A stretch of DNA of 64,000 nucleotides from Undaria pinnatifida (GCA_012845835.1 JABAKD010000015.1:7730967-7794966), one strand, 5' to 3'. Numbered from the stretch's first letter, positions 31,645 to 41,010 are shown. The notes: generated from the sequence alone by a model not told the origin. Program-made: numbers and translations.

Positions 31645-33102
31645 ATGGAAGAGTGCAAATCACTGGAGGCCGAAGCTCTCGTGGCTGCTGTACGTGGTCC
31701 TAACCAGGCTGCCTCGGACACTACGAGAGTCGAGGCAGAGGCTTATGCTGCTGTCGCTGCCGTGCAAGCTGGGGTCGACGCTCGCCGCGCCGAAGCTCTG
31801 GCTGCTGTGCAAGCGGAGTCCGGAGGTCGCCGTGCCGCAGCAGCTTCGGTCGCTGCTACTGCTGCGCCTGCGGCACCATCTGTATTCAGCCCCAGTCCCG
31901 CCGGGTCCGAGGCTGCGGGAGTCACATCGGCCGAAGTGCTGACCTGGCAAGGGCAGGTGTCTGGCGAGTTCGCTCGGATAGGCGCAGACATGATCCGCCT
32001 CAAGGCAACGATGGATCGGCTGCTCGCATCCGTTGAAACCTTGCAGGATGCGGTGGCCGGCGGCGCATCGAGAGCCGAGAACATGGAGGCCATGGTTCAG
32101 CAGTTTATGGACAACGTTGGTGATAGGCAGCCGGCCCCACGGGACAGTGGGGACGCGAGGGAGCGCCAACTCCAGAAGTCGCAATTAACCGACGATGCGG
32201 CGCTCTGGAAGAAGATGGCGTCTAGAAAACATTGGGTGCTCCGCGGGCGCATACCTCCCAACATTGGCGACTCGGCGGCGGATATTCAGTCCTTCGTAGG
32301 CGAGGCCGTCAACGTCACGACGTCAGTGGCTACCCAGCTCCGCGCGATCAGTGACTTTGACGTTCGTGCGTACGGGCCGCGGGCGGAAGGGATGGTCGAC
32401 CACCTGCTGATGGTCGCTGACCGCCTTGATTTCTTGCGCCAGGCCCTTGTGGCGGTCCTGTCGGTTGGATTTTCCCTCGATAGCGACGGCGACCGTCACT
32501 GCCGGGAGAGGGTGGCAACGATCGATGCTGCCTTCACGTCGGCGTCGGCTGACTTACGCCGGCATACCCTGAGCAATATTATCCTGCTTTCTGGACCCGC
32601 GGCGCGGGCTGTCATGAGCGAGATGGTAAACGACGATCTTCGCCTGTGGGTCAACGACCTCATGCGCTTCGCACAGCAAGTTCGTCCGCCGATGGTGCCC
32701 CCTCCGTCCGACTTCACGTTCTCGATGCCGCCTGTGCCTTCGTTCAAGCGCACGAGCGCCTTTTGCTCTAGCGGGGGAGACGTGCTCAAGCTCGTCGAAG
32801 GATTGCATGTCCCCCGCGACAGCCAGGACGGGCCGTCCAAGAGGAAAAGCAACCCGGCCAGCCCCGGTACACCAAAGAAAAAAATCGCTGCCCAGTGCCG
32901 GATGTTTGCTTCTACGGGCCGATGCCGGTTCTCCAACTGCAAATTCTGGCATTCGGCTCCACCGGCCGACGCCACTTCACTCGACGCCCTCCGCGACAGT
33001 AGCAGTGCGGCGGCGCCGGCTGTTGGGTCGCGGGCGTTGGCGTTGCGCTCAGAGCCCCGCGGTGGGTCCGGAGGTGGTAGTGGCGGCGCGGGTTCTGGAT
33101 GA
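31645..33102 (+). CDS. Gag-like protein of the YR retrotransposon
   Basis: 485 codons from ATG at 31645, 20 bp after the A1 repeat, to TGA at 33100-33102. It would form the nucleoprotein particle that packages element RNA. The N-terminal third is Ala/Glu/Val-rich and likely coiled-coil (about residues 1-70 and 110-170). The middle is globular with no named domain. Near the C-terminus Cys418, Cys427, Cys432 and His436 form a C-x8-C-x4-C-x3-H zinc finger, replacing the CCHC knuckle usual in retroviral Gag. A Ser/Gly/Ala-rich tail follows. The frame stays open after the stop through the RT domain, so this may be the short product of a Gag-Pol readthrough. Assignment as Gag rests on position and the finger, not on sequence identity. 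Confidence 0.75.
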   Translation: MEECKSLEAEALVAAVRGPNQAASDTTRVEAEAYAAVAAVQAGVDARRAEALAAVQAESGGRRAAAASVAATAAPAAPSVFSPSPAGSEAAGVTSAEVLTWQGQVSGEFARIGADMIRLKATMDRLLASVETLQDAVAGGASRAENMEAMVQQFMDNVGDRQPAPRDSGDARERQLQKSQLTDDAALWKKMASRKHWVLRGRIPPNIGDSAADIQSFVGEAVNVTTSVATQLRAISDFDVRAYGPRAEGMVDHLLMVADRLDFLRQALVAVLSVGFSLDSDGDRHCRERVATIDAAFTSASADLRRHTLSNIILLSGPAARAVMSEMVNDDLRLWVNDLMRFAQQVRPPMVPPPSDFTFSMPPVPSFKRTSAFCSSGGDVLKLVEGLHVPRDSQDGPSKRKSNPASPGTPKKKIAAQCRMFASTGRCRFSNCKFWHSAPPADATSLDALRDSSSAAAPAVGSRALALRSEPRGGSGGGSGGAGSG

Positions 33103-35583
33103 GGACACGGGCCCTTCCTGTCGGTCGGGCCAACACCTCGGAGGGGGGCGGCTGCTGAGCGTGCCGTTGTTAGAGCGGCGACGGCGCCGGGGGCCAGCGA
33201 GGGAGCGGGGGACCGGCCGGCCACCCAAGGCGTAGGGGGGGGGCTGCGTGGGCGTGCATTGGTAGCTCTGGCGGGCGATGGGGGTGTGGGGCGGGCTCGC
33301 GCGGCGGTGGCTCCGGGCTCGGTTCCCTTCGAAGAGAAAGGTACGGTTTCTTGTGTGCGTGTGCGTGATGTGCCGGCTGATTTGCTGCGTGTACAAGGGG
33401 CGGGTGTTGGCGTACGTTCGGGTGCCTTGCGACTCGCTTGGTTGGATGCGTGGGCGGTTATGGTGCAGTCGATGGCCGACCAAGGCTCCGCGAGCCTCGG
33501 TCATCTCGCATCGGTAAGCTCCTCCCTCTTGAGACAGTGTCAGGGCAGCGTTGCCCAACTTACGTCCACCATCGGCCCCTCACTGTTTTCGCCGCATATT
33601 AACGTGGCTACCGTACGGCACTGGTTTGGTTCAGTCAAGAAATTTCCCTTTACCCCCTTACTACTTCGCGTGTTGGCGCCGGGCGCACCAGTGGGGGTAT
33701 CAGGGGGGGGGGATCTGACCGCTGAACTCGCTTATGGTAATCACCCAGGAATCGCACAACACGACGCCGCGATCCACAAAAAGATTCGCGAGGACGTCGT
33801 GTACGGCCGCGCATTGGTATTCGATCTGCATTTCGCTGGCGAAATTTTGGGGCTTCGTATTTCACCGCTTAGCGTCGTTCTAGAACCCAAATTTCGGATT
33901 ATTCACGACCTTACGTTTGCGCGCGCGGGGGGTCGGACCAGTGTTAACGGTGACACGGATTTTGATTCCGCGCCACCGTCCGAGCTCGGCCACGTGCTTC
34001 GTGAGGTTTTACTACGAGTAATGTTTTTGAGACAGACCCACGGTAGCAATGCTCGAATCCTCTTGTGCCGTGTCGACGTCAAAGATGCGTTTCGACAGGT
34101 TTTGGTTGACCCGGTGGGTGCGCCGGCTTTCGGTTACGTGTTCGGTGATCGCGTCGTCGTGGATTTACGCTTGCAATTTGGGTGGCGTAATAGCCCGGGG
34201 TTTTGGGGGTTGATGGCATCCGCGCTCGAGCATGCTCACACCCACTCTACGTTTCAAGGCGCAGATGTTTCCCAACAAGGGGCTGCGGCCGTCGCGCACG
34301 TTCGAATCTCCCCGCCGCGGGGGGTTCCAGTTGTTTCTATCCCGGGCGATTGTGGACCTGTCTCTGGTTCTGGTGGCAACGCCGGGAACTACTTCTTTGT
34401 GAGGTATTACGTAGACGATGGCATTCTCGTCGAAGTGCAATGGTGGCCGGACGGCCGCCGTTGTTTGCGCGCTGTCCAGTCGCTGGCATCGGACCATTTT
34501 CGCTTGTTGGGCGAACGTGGCGTCTCTGATCCACCCCTCCTGTCCGCCAGAAAAATCACTGACTGGGACACGCAATTGGAGGTGTTGGGTTGGATCATTG
34601 ACACAGAGGCGCTTACGGTTACGCTGCCGTCCCATAAGCGCCTCAAGCTGCAAAATCTCCTTGCGGAGTGGCCCTCGTCTCGTACATCTGCTTCAGCGAG
34701 GCAGGTGTCGCAGCTCGTTGGCTTCCTTATACATGTTTCTTTTGCTGTGCGTCCGGGGCGGTTTTTCGTGAACCGTTTGCTGGCTTCGGTGGGTATGCCG
34801 CGCATATCTGCCGGAGCCGATTTTGGTTTCCGTACGGCATACCCCGGGCGGCGCCTCGTCTTGGGACCCGAGTTTCACGGGGACCTCGAGTTTTGGCGGT
34901 GGTTTGTTGAGGAGGGATTGGACGCGCGCGGTGGAACCTTGTCGGCTCCGATGTATCATTTGCTTGAGCGCCCCTCCCAACGTACTCTATTTTCGGATGC
35001 ATCCAAAACCGCTGTCGGGGGTTTCTGCCTCGAAACTGGGGTATACTGGAGATACGATCTTGACGCCGGGGAACGATCTCGTTTTTGTGGGTCGAGCAAG
35101 TCAGTTGCAGGCGAGAACGATATATCAATTAACGTCCTCGAACTGCTAGGTATGGTCGTCTCCGCGTGGGTCCTCGTATCTCTGTGTGCCGAGCGCCCGG
35201 CCGCGTTGGGGGACTGCGTGTTGTTGCGTGGCGACAACGAAGCAGCCGTAGAGTGGGTACGGCGGTGTCGAGGTGGCAAGGAGCCGAGATCGGGCGCGCT
35301 GATGCGCCTCCTTGGTGTGCTCGAATTGTCTTCTGGCTGGCACTTTGACGCGAAACATGTACGGGGTATTTTTAACGTTGCCGCTGACGGTATCTCACGC
35401 TGGGATCGCGCTTCCGTCCTCGTTAATCTGCACGCTGTTCGACCGGATGTTCCGTGGCAGGAGCAAGATTTGGGGGCCGCGGGCATATCCCTATGTACTT
35501 CGGTGTTGGCCTCGAACTCATGCGACACGCCATTGCGGCCTCGTCTGAACGCACTTATCAGGGGCATTTTGGCGCATGGGTAG
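33103..35583 (+). CDS. Reverse transcriptase-RNase H (Pol), in frame with Gag after one UGA
   Basis: The frame is the Gag frame and is open from the codon after the Gag stop (33103) to TAG at 35583. There is no ATG until codons well inside the tail before the RT, so expression by UGA readthrough, or a Gag-Pol fusion broken by one mutation, is likely. RT motifs: RVDVKDAFRQV (motif A, 34069-34101), FGWRNSPGF (motif B, from 34177), YYVDD (motif C, 34405-34419) and an LGWIID motif near 34585. RNase H catalytic residues follow: Asp in FSDAS (34996), Glu in NVLELLG (35140), Asp in GDNEAA (35233) and Asp in AADGIS (35386). All key residues are present. The 3' end overlaps the recombinase frame. The role is reverse transcription of element RNA. 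Confidence 0.92.
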   Translation, partial: GHGPFLSVGPTPRRGAAAERAVVRAATAPGASEGAGDRPATQGVGGGLRGRALVALAGDGGVGRARAAVAPGSVPFEEKGTVSCVRVRDVPADLLRVQGAGVGVRSGALRLAWLDAWAVMVQSMADQGSASLGHLASVSSSLLRQCQGSVAQLTSTIGPSLFSPHINVATVRHWFGSVKKFPFTPLLLRVLAPGAPVGVSGGGDLTAELAYGNHPGIAQHDAAIHKKIREDVVYGRALVFDLHFAGEILGLRISPLSVVLEPKFRIIHDLTFARAGGRTSVNGDTDFDSAPPSELGHVLREVLLRVMFLRQTHGSNARILLCRVDVKDAFRQVLVDPVGAPAFGYVFGDRVVVDLRLQFGWRNSPGFWGLMASALEHAHTHSTFQGADVSQQGAAAVAHVRISPPRGVPVVSIPGDCGPVSGSGGNAGNYFFVRYYVDDGILVEVQWWPDGRRCLRAVQSLASDHFRLLGERGVSDPPLLSARKITDWDTQLEVLGWIIDTEALTVTLPSHKRLKLQNLLAEWPSSRTSASARQVSQLVGFLIHVSFAVRPGRFFVNRLLASVGMPRISAGADFGFRTAYPGRRLVLGPEFHGDLEFWRWFVEEGLDARGGTLSAPMYHLLERPSQRTLFSDASKTAVGGFCLETGVYWRYDLDAGERSRFCGSSKSVAGENDISINVLELLGMVVSAWVLVSLCAERPAALGDCVLLRGDNEAAVEWVRRCRGGKEPRSGALMRLLGVLELSSGWHFDAKHVRGIFNVAADGISRWDRASVLVNLHAVRPDVPWQEQDLGAAGISLCTSVLASNSCDTPLRPRLNALIRGILAHG

Positions 35584-36611
35584 AATATCGGGTACGTTGC
35601 GGTCTGCCAGTGTTTCTCGATCGGTGCCGAGACGGCATGGCTAACGTTTGGCATGTGTTTGAGTACGTCGCGTACGCCTTTTCGACCAAGAAATTGAGGT
35701 CGGCAACTATTGAGAGCCATTTGTCAGCGATCAAGTTCTTTCACCGTATTTCGAGAGGTTTCGAGATCGACACCACTCATCCCGTGATTGTTAATGCCCT
35801 TAAAGGCGCCGCTCGTTTGCATGCTGACGTTGGCAACCAGGCAACCGTGCGGCGGCCCGTTTCGTGGGATATGCTGCTCGCGGGCGAGAAACTGATCCCC
35901 TCGTGGCGTGCCGGGGGTCGTGTTTTGTGGCTTGCCCTGTGCGCTTCGTTCTGTCTCTTGACTCGCGCGTCAGAAATGTTTGCGGAAACCCGGTTACGAG
36001 TTCACGAGACTTACTGTTTGCGGCGTGCTGACGTTGCCTTCTTTCGCGGAAATATTCAGCTTACCGTTGCGCAGTGGTCAACAGCAGATCGTGTTGAGGT
36101 TCGGTTTCGCGGGTCGAAGGGTGACCAACTGCGGAAAGGGGCGGTTGTCACGCGTGTGCGAAAGGGTCCGTCGATGCGTGTGGGGGAAGGTGGCGGCGCC
36201 GTCGATCTCATGATTGAATTGATGTCTTGTTACTTGTTTCTTCCCTCTTCGGCCCCCCTGGTTGCGTTTGGCGTTGGTAACGGCAGATGGTCCATGTGGA
36301 CACAACATCAAGCAACGACAGCTTTGCGGAAAGTGGTTGCGTTGGCGGGTGTGCGTGCGGAGGAGTACGCCTTGCACTCCCTGAGGATTGGAGGCGCAAC
36401 GCACTTGTCGGCGGGGGGTGCAACACCGGAGGTGTTGCAGCGTGAGGGCCGATGGGCGTCCAATGCTTATAAGACGTATGTCCGTAGTCACGGAAAGGAC
36501 GCCAGTTGGGTAGCAAGTGTTATGTCCCAGGAAGGAATTAGCGGTGGGGTTCAGCCGGGGCAGGGCACCGAGTGGGGGCGAATTAACCCACCCTTAGATC
36601 CGACTAGTTAG
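35493..36611 (+). CDS. Tyrosine recombinase of the DIRS-order retrotransposon
   Basis: 372 codons from ATG at 35493, overlapping the last 91 bp of Pol in another frame. The frame is open further upstream to a non-ATG position at 35454, so frameshift expression is also possible. It would integrate the DNA copy, probably a circle, by site-specific strand exchange. The N-terminal part (SERTYQGHFGAWVEY) fits a SAM-like core-binding domain. The catalytic set is complete: Arg158 in LLTRASEM, Lys209 in RGSKGD, His295 and Arg298 in HSLRIGG, Trp321 in GRWAS and the nucleophile Tyr329 in YKTYVRSH. The C-terminal GGATHLSAGG motif is typical of the DIRS recombinases. Length is normal for the family. No disruption is seen. 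Confidence 0.93.
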   Translation: MYFGVGLELMRHAIAASSERTYQGHFGAWVEYRVRCGLPVFLDRCRDGMANVWHVFEYVAYAFSTKKLRSATIESHLSAIKFFHRISRGFEIDTTHPVIVNALKGAARLHADVGNQATVRRPVSWDMLLAGEKLIPSWRAGGRVLWLALCASFCLLTRASEMFAETRLRVHETYCLRRADVAFFRGNIQLTVAQWSTADRVEVRFRGSKGDQLRKGAVVTRVRKGPSMRVGEGGGAVDLMIELMSCYLFLPSSAPLVAFGVGNGRWSMWTQHQATTALRKVVALAGVRAEEYALHSLRIGGATHLSAGGATPEVLQREGRWASNAYKTYVRSHGKDASWVASVMSQEGISGGVQPGQGTEWGRINPPLDPTS

Positions 36612-36733
36612 GCAAACGCGGAATTACAAAGAAGTGTGTTATCCAGTGTGCACTCTACGATTCGTGAGTAGGGGGGGGGCGGGGAGGTGAGACTACATCC
36701 GTGATACGGGTCTACTACCAGTTTGTGCTGGAG

Positions 36734-36905
36734 GCTGGCGTCGAGAGTTCGATGTCGCCAGTTGGTTTGGGAGTTGACTCGTGTATACGGATGTTAGCGG
36801 GGGGTTGCCGGCGGGGCAGCCCCGGGGTATTCCCATCTCCAACCCCCCTCTCCGGGCGGGGGGTTGCGCATTAATATAATACAACTTCGAAAGCAAAGTG
36901 CAAAG
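36734..36905 (+). repeat. Split direct repeat B1
   Basis: 172 bp identical to 37649-37820, starting GCTGGCGTCGAGAG and ending GCAAAGTGCAAAG. It contains an inverted repeat of CCCCCGC-like and GCGGGGGG sequence. Only three bases (CAG) separate it from A2, as expected for the B-A junction of an element circle. Confidence 0.95.
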
Positions 36906-36908
36906 CAG

Positions 36909-37114
36909 AATATTATCGAAGTATGAGAAAATATGGGTTTTGTACGTACGTAAGAAGTTTGACCAATCAGATCAATGCGGTAACTCATAGTCGTACGAGT
37001 GATAGCCTTGGGTACACCTGGCCCAGTTGTGTAGGCGACGACCTGCACGCGGAGCGCGTAGGGGAGCAGAGTCAGAGCTACAGGTCCAAGGTGTGATACA
37101 GACTAGTTTAAGTT
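36909..37114 (+). repeat. Split direct repeat A2
   Basis: 206 bp identical to A1 at 31420-31625. Identity to A1 implies recent retrotransposition or gene conversion. Confidence 0.95.
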
Positions 37115-37648
37115 CCCACCCACCCGCCCGTGCTTTTGAGGGAGTCAGTGGAGGGGGAGTTAATCGGTCGCAGTAACGTTGCGCGTGTTTGTTACTGTCT
37201 CGGTAAACGTACCCGTTTGCGCTGAAAATGCGACGGGGTTTCGTAGATTGCGCAGGTTGCGGTGGGGGCTAGCCGCATCAGTGTTATAGCGTGGTGCAAG
37301 GGGTGTTCGTTGTTGCGTCTTTTATTCAGCATGTGTAACATCTGAGTATCCCCCCGTGCGGTGGGGTTAAGTATGACTGTTTTACGCAGACATTATGTTG
37401 ACAGTTAACAGCGAACGTCGTGGCGGTGCATCGGCTCGGATTTGGAGCGCAATCTAAAAGTGTGGGAGAGGGGAATTATCCGTATATGGGCAAGGAAGTG
37501 CATTTATTTAATGCACATGGTGTGTGCAGGCGTGCATATATATTACACGCGTGTGTAGTTTTTTTTTTTCTATATATATGCTGCACATTGTAGGTGGTTG
37601 CCTCGTATGTCTTCTTCGAGTTGCCAACGATTGTTCGTCGTTGGTAGT
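37115..37648 (+). other. Non-coding spacer between A2 and B2
   Basis: 534 bp with no conserved frame. It lies within the element's 3' region, as expected for the template used to rebuild the split repeats. Confidence 0.7.
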
Positions 37649-37820
37649 GCTGGCGTCGAGAGTTCGATGTCGCCAGTTGGTTTGGGAGTTGACTCGTGTA
37701 TACGGATGTTAGCGGGGGGTTGCCGGCGGGGCAGCCCCGGGGTATTCCCATCTCCAACCCCCCTCTCCGGGCGGGGGGTTGCGCATTAATATAATACAAC
37801 TTCGAAAGCAAAGTGCAAAG
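37649..37820 (+). repeat. Split direct repeat B2
   Basis: 172 bp identical to B1 at 36734-36905. Two bases (TA) follow before the duplicated 468 bp flank resumes. Confidence 0.95.
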
Positions 37821-37822
37821 TA

Positions 37823-38290
37823 TGTGATACTCCGATCGCGCGTATTACGAGTTGTGTGTCCTCATTTAAATTAAGGATATAGGTCGGCGACTCCCCTTAC
37901 AACCACAGTGTAGCTATCAGGGTAATATACTCTGGGTTTGCCCGTTTTCATCGAAAAAAACGCCTCGGGGCGTTTACTACGGAGGAGGTGTTCACTGTCA
38001 CCATACGGGCGCTTTCACAATGATTTGTGTTGTGGCATTATAATAAAAATTAAAAAAACACTCCTCCAGCTGTGAGATCGAATATTTTGTCGAAACTCAT
38101 CTTTGCAAGCTGTGTGGCATTATTGTACTATTGGCAAAACCCGCTGCATCACAGCTCTCAATCAACATGAATCATCGTCTCTGTATGTATGTAAAATGCG
38201 TCCTACGTTCTACTATAATACCTGATACCGGCACCCTTTGACCTATACGGAGTAATACCACATACCAGGTAATAAGTTTACTTCTTCGCT
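37823..38290 (+). repeat. 468 bp right flank, perfect copy of the left flank
   Basis: Identical to 30948-31415; divergence begins abruptly at 38291 (C against T on the left). See the left-flank entry. Confidence 0.95.
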
Positions 38291-38349
38291 CATCGATCTA
38301 AGCAATTGTTCGTCGTGGCTGTTCGTGCTGGATTGCTACTTGCGTTGCA

Positions 38350-38393
<44 letters not shown>
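38350..38393. repeat. (ACT)n microsatellite
   Basis: About fourteen uninterrupted ACT triplets roughly 1 kb upstream of the permease start codon. Confidence 0.95.
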
Positions 38394-38394
<1 letters not shown>

Positions 38395-38608
38395 ATTGAT
38401 AACAGTACAACTTTAGAGCTGTACTTAGCTGTGCATATTTCTGGTACATGCCATGGAATGCCATGACGTGCCATGACACGTCGCACGAGGTGTCGCAAGA
38501 ACACACACTACTGCTGTCAGACAGCTTACCCATCCATGCTCTGAGTATAAAGCGCTGTCTCGGCAGTTGGCGTCTGTCTCTCTGGAAATAAGTACTACCT
38601 GGTACCTG

Positions 38609-38690
38609 GTAATACGTAACGAGATTTGAATCCTTGACTCCAATTTAGTATTCGAAGTCCGCTACTAACCAACAGACCACCAGCACGGCC
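38609..38690 (-). other. tRNA-like fragment, probably SINE-derived
   Basis: On the minus strand TGGTCTGTTGGTTAGTAGC resembles an A box and AAGGATTCAAATCTCG a B box, with a GACT/AGTC stem between. The acceptor and T stems are poor, so it is not called a tRNA gene. Confidence 0.35.
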
Positions 38691-39371
38691 CGCATGAACT
38701 GAACTATTCGCAAGCATGCACGGCATTTTCACATTTTATTTTGTTGTCAAAGGTTCACCATATTCTTCGTATTCTATCAAACCACAAAAAAAAACATAAC
38801 GCATCAATCAATCAATCCAACTTCTGAATTCGGAACTAAATACTAAATACCCTGGCGCTAAATGCCGGTCCTCGTCCGTCATACGTGCGTATCAGGTAGT
38901 GTGTGTATGACGTGTGTTGTATTACACCAAGTAGTACACATTAGGTAGTAGTGTGTCTTGCATAAAATAGAGCGGATAATACATGAGACTTGTTATTAAC
39001 ACGTATTATTATAGTCTATATACGAAGTATTATTTGAACCATGACACAATCTCTCCTGCTCAACTCGTTTCAAGAGATGCTACGAAGTATAATGCACACA
39101 TGTGTCACGTCTTCATACAGCCATCCATCCATGTGTACAATAATAGGTCTGATATAACATTCGCACTTCCATGTACTTAGACGGTATTTTTTGCCCGAGA
39201 TATCAGACAGATATTCGCCAGGATTCACCGCAATAATATCTTCACATAATTCTGCGCACACAGCTTTCACTCCCAACTCCCAACTCCCAACACAGCCCAC
39301 AGCGCGAGCCGCCTCGTGTACACAACAACACCGCTCGCTCACCTTTGAAGCCGCATCATCGTGCATAAGCC

Positions 39372-39554
39372 ATGTCGTTCGCGGGTATCAGCATGGAACA
39401 GCGCATCCTTGTCCCAGAGACAACGGATCAGTTTCTGTGGATCGTGATCATGGGCGCTTTTGGAGCATTTTTCGCTGCTTTTGGTATCGGAGCAAATGAT
39501 GTGGCAAACGCTTTTGCCACCTCTGTTGGAGCCAAGGCAATCACCCTCAGACAG
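39372..39554 (+). CDS. PiT/PHO4 phosphate permease, exon 1
   Basis: 61 codons from ATG at 39372 to the donor ACAG|GTACGG, phase 0. The start is the first ATG of the frame and gives the short hydrophilic N-terminus normal for the family. The first transmembrane segment ([20 protein letters not shown]) leads directly into [18 protein letters not shown], the N-terminal PiT signature whose Asn/Asp residues belong to the phosphate-binding site. The protein is an inorganic phosphate symporter (Na+ or H+ coupled; which one cannot be told) of plasma or internal membranes. Joining to exon 2 gives LRQAICFAAVFEF, the expected continuation. Confidence 0.92.
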
Positions 39555-40871
39555 GTACGGCGCCGTTGGGGTCTCTCTGTAGTGCCGGTATAATAGTGCA
39601 TGTTGCTTATATAGTGCCGGTAAAATCACTTCGCACGATTGGAGTTACCTACACTCCTGTTACACAGGGGTGTCGATACTGCTATACCCAATAATATAGT
39701 GCCGGTGTTTGGTATACTGCCGGTATTGTTGGCTGGCACGTACCGGCACTATGGGGAGACCACCAATAATTTGAATACTACTTTTACTACTTACTACTAA
39801 ATAGTACTATTAATATTATACCTGTACGCACACACGCCGTTTGCTACCCTTGGCTAAATACCCGCTTCTCGGTGTGCTTGGCCGTGACATACCACAGCAA
39901 TCAGCCATGTTCCTTCCTGTGGCCATACACAACAGAGAGGGGTCCACCGCCGCGCTGCTTCGAGTGGGGTGTGGGATTAGCTCGGTGTCGCATGATGATT
40001 ACTGCTGCTGCTGTTGTTGGGGTCGGGTTTAAGGGTACGCACAAAATGCACTGGGTTGTAGATTTTTTGCACTCTTTCTTTGCCCCAGGTTTTTTTTTTT
40101 TTTTGTGGATGGCGCATTTCCACCACGCAGCATAACGAATATCTCTTCTTGGTGTTGTTGTTGCTGTTGGTGGAGGTGTTCGTGGTCGTGGTGTTGGTGG
40201 TGGCGATAATAGTGGCGGTGGTAGTGGTGGTGATGGTGATGATATGTTGGTGGTGGTGGCGGGAGCGGTGCTGTTGTGTGTTCTTGTTGGTGTTGGTTGT
40301 TCTGGCACGAACAAAACCCGTTCAGAACTGCACCTACCTCCGTACCATTTAGGGATAAACTACTTGAAAATTGAATAGATCGATTTTTGCAGTACGGAGT
40401 CGTCGTTTTGTGTTGTAGTGTGTCCGATGCCCCACTTTATTTATGCGGTGATAGTCGCTTCTCACGACCTTGATCGTCCTACAGAGTACTATACAACTAT
40501 GCAGTGGTAGTTCACTACCCCGGGATAGTGCGCGTCCCACTTTTTTAGTGTGTGTATCGTCGTCTGTTTGGTAATAAGACACCGCACTAACGAGGGGCAA
40601 CACCACACATAGCATACCAGGCGCCTCGTAGTATACCGGTATAGTATACCTGGTACGAAACAGAGGGTTTAAATCCAACGTCATAATCTATCTTGTCATC
40701 TAGACTATGTGTACCGAGGGTTTAAATCCATCGTCATAATCTGTATATACTGTTTAAGTCCAACAGTCCACGTAGTCACACACAAGGCAGCCAGGCAACT
40801 CCAACCCCCCTTACTCCTCCCTCCTCCCGTCCTTATCTTCTTACTCCTACCGTCCTCATCGGCGTGCGCAG
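39555..40871 (+). other. Intron 1 of the permease gene (1317 bp)
   Basis: GTACGG donor, GCGCAG acceptor preceded by a C/T-rich tract (about 40800-40860). It contains a family G MITE just 10 bp after the donor (39565-39766), a GGTGGT-rich stretch at about 40145-40280, and a GTTTAAATCCA...CGTCATAATC repeat pair (about 40668 and 40721). No additional exon is needed between exons 1 and 2. Confidence 0.85.
39565..39766. mobile_element. MITE family G, copy 1, at the start of intron 1
   Basis: About 200 bp with imperfect TIRs: TTGGGGTCTCTCTGTAGTGC at the left and the reverse complement of TTGGTGGTCTCCCCATAGTG at the right. Internal TAGTGCCGGTA motifs recur. No coding capacity. Confidence 0.7.
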
Positions 40872-40961
40872 GCTATCTGCTTCGCTGCGGTGTTCGAGTT
40901 TCTCGGCGCGCTTCTCCTGGGGAGCCACGTCACCAAGACCATCCGCAAGGGCATCGCCGAT
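40872..40961 (+). CDS. PiT/PHO4 phosphate permease, exon 2
   Basis: 30 codons, phase 0 at both ends, between GCGCAG|GC and CGAT|GTGAGT. It encodes AICFAAVFEFLGALLLGSHV, the second transmembrane segment, then TKTIRKGIAD, a conserved short loop of the family. Fusing to exon 3 gives KGIADVDCFEDNP, which reads naturally against known PiT proteins, so no exon is missing in the 14 kb intron that follows. Confidence 0.88.
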
Positions 40962-41010
40962 GTGAGTCTGCTCGGGTCTGCAGCCTTCTCTTCTTGCTGT
41001 GTGCAATGGA

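Larger units (their letters stand above)
31420..37820 (+). mobile_element. Intact tyrosine-recombinase retrotransposon with split direct repeats
   Basis: The 6.4 kb element has the order A1 - coding region - B1 - A2 - spacer - B2. A1 (31420-31625) equals A2 (36909-37114), 206 bp; B1 (36734-36905) equals B2 (37649-37820), 172 bp. This split-direct-repeat layout is known for PAT, Ngaro and Kangaroo elements of the DIRS order, which integrate by a tyrosine recombinase instead of an integrase. Coding functions are Gag with a CCCH finger, RT-RNase H and recombinase, all in good condition, and the repeats are identical, implying recent activity. No methyltransferase domain was seen. Confidence 0.92.
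38291..39371 (+). promoter_or_regulatory. Upstream region of the phosphate permease gene
   Basis: About 1.1 kb between the duplicated flank and the permease ATG. It holds an (ACT)n microsatellite (38350-38393), a tRNA-like fragment on the minus strand (38609-38690) and two overlapping TACCTGGTA motifs (38596, 38603). The last 120 bp before the ATG are C/A-rich with three CCCAACT repeats, compatible with a 5' UTR. No canonical TATA box can be assigned with confidence. Confidence 0.45.

Noticed and set aside
30948-38290. Classic LTR retrotransposon with 468 bp LTRs
   Set aside because: The 468 bp repeats contain host repeat family B and lie outside the element's own split repeats. The coding region has a tyrosine recombinase and no DDE integrase, and no TG...CA ends or primer-binding site was seen.
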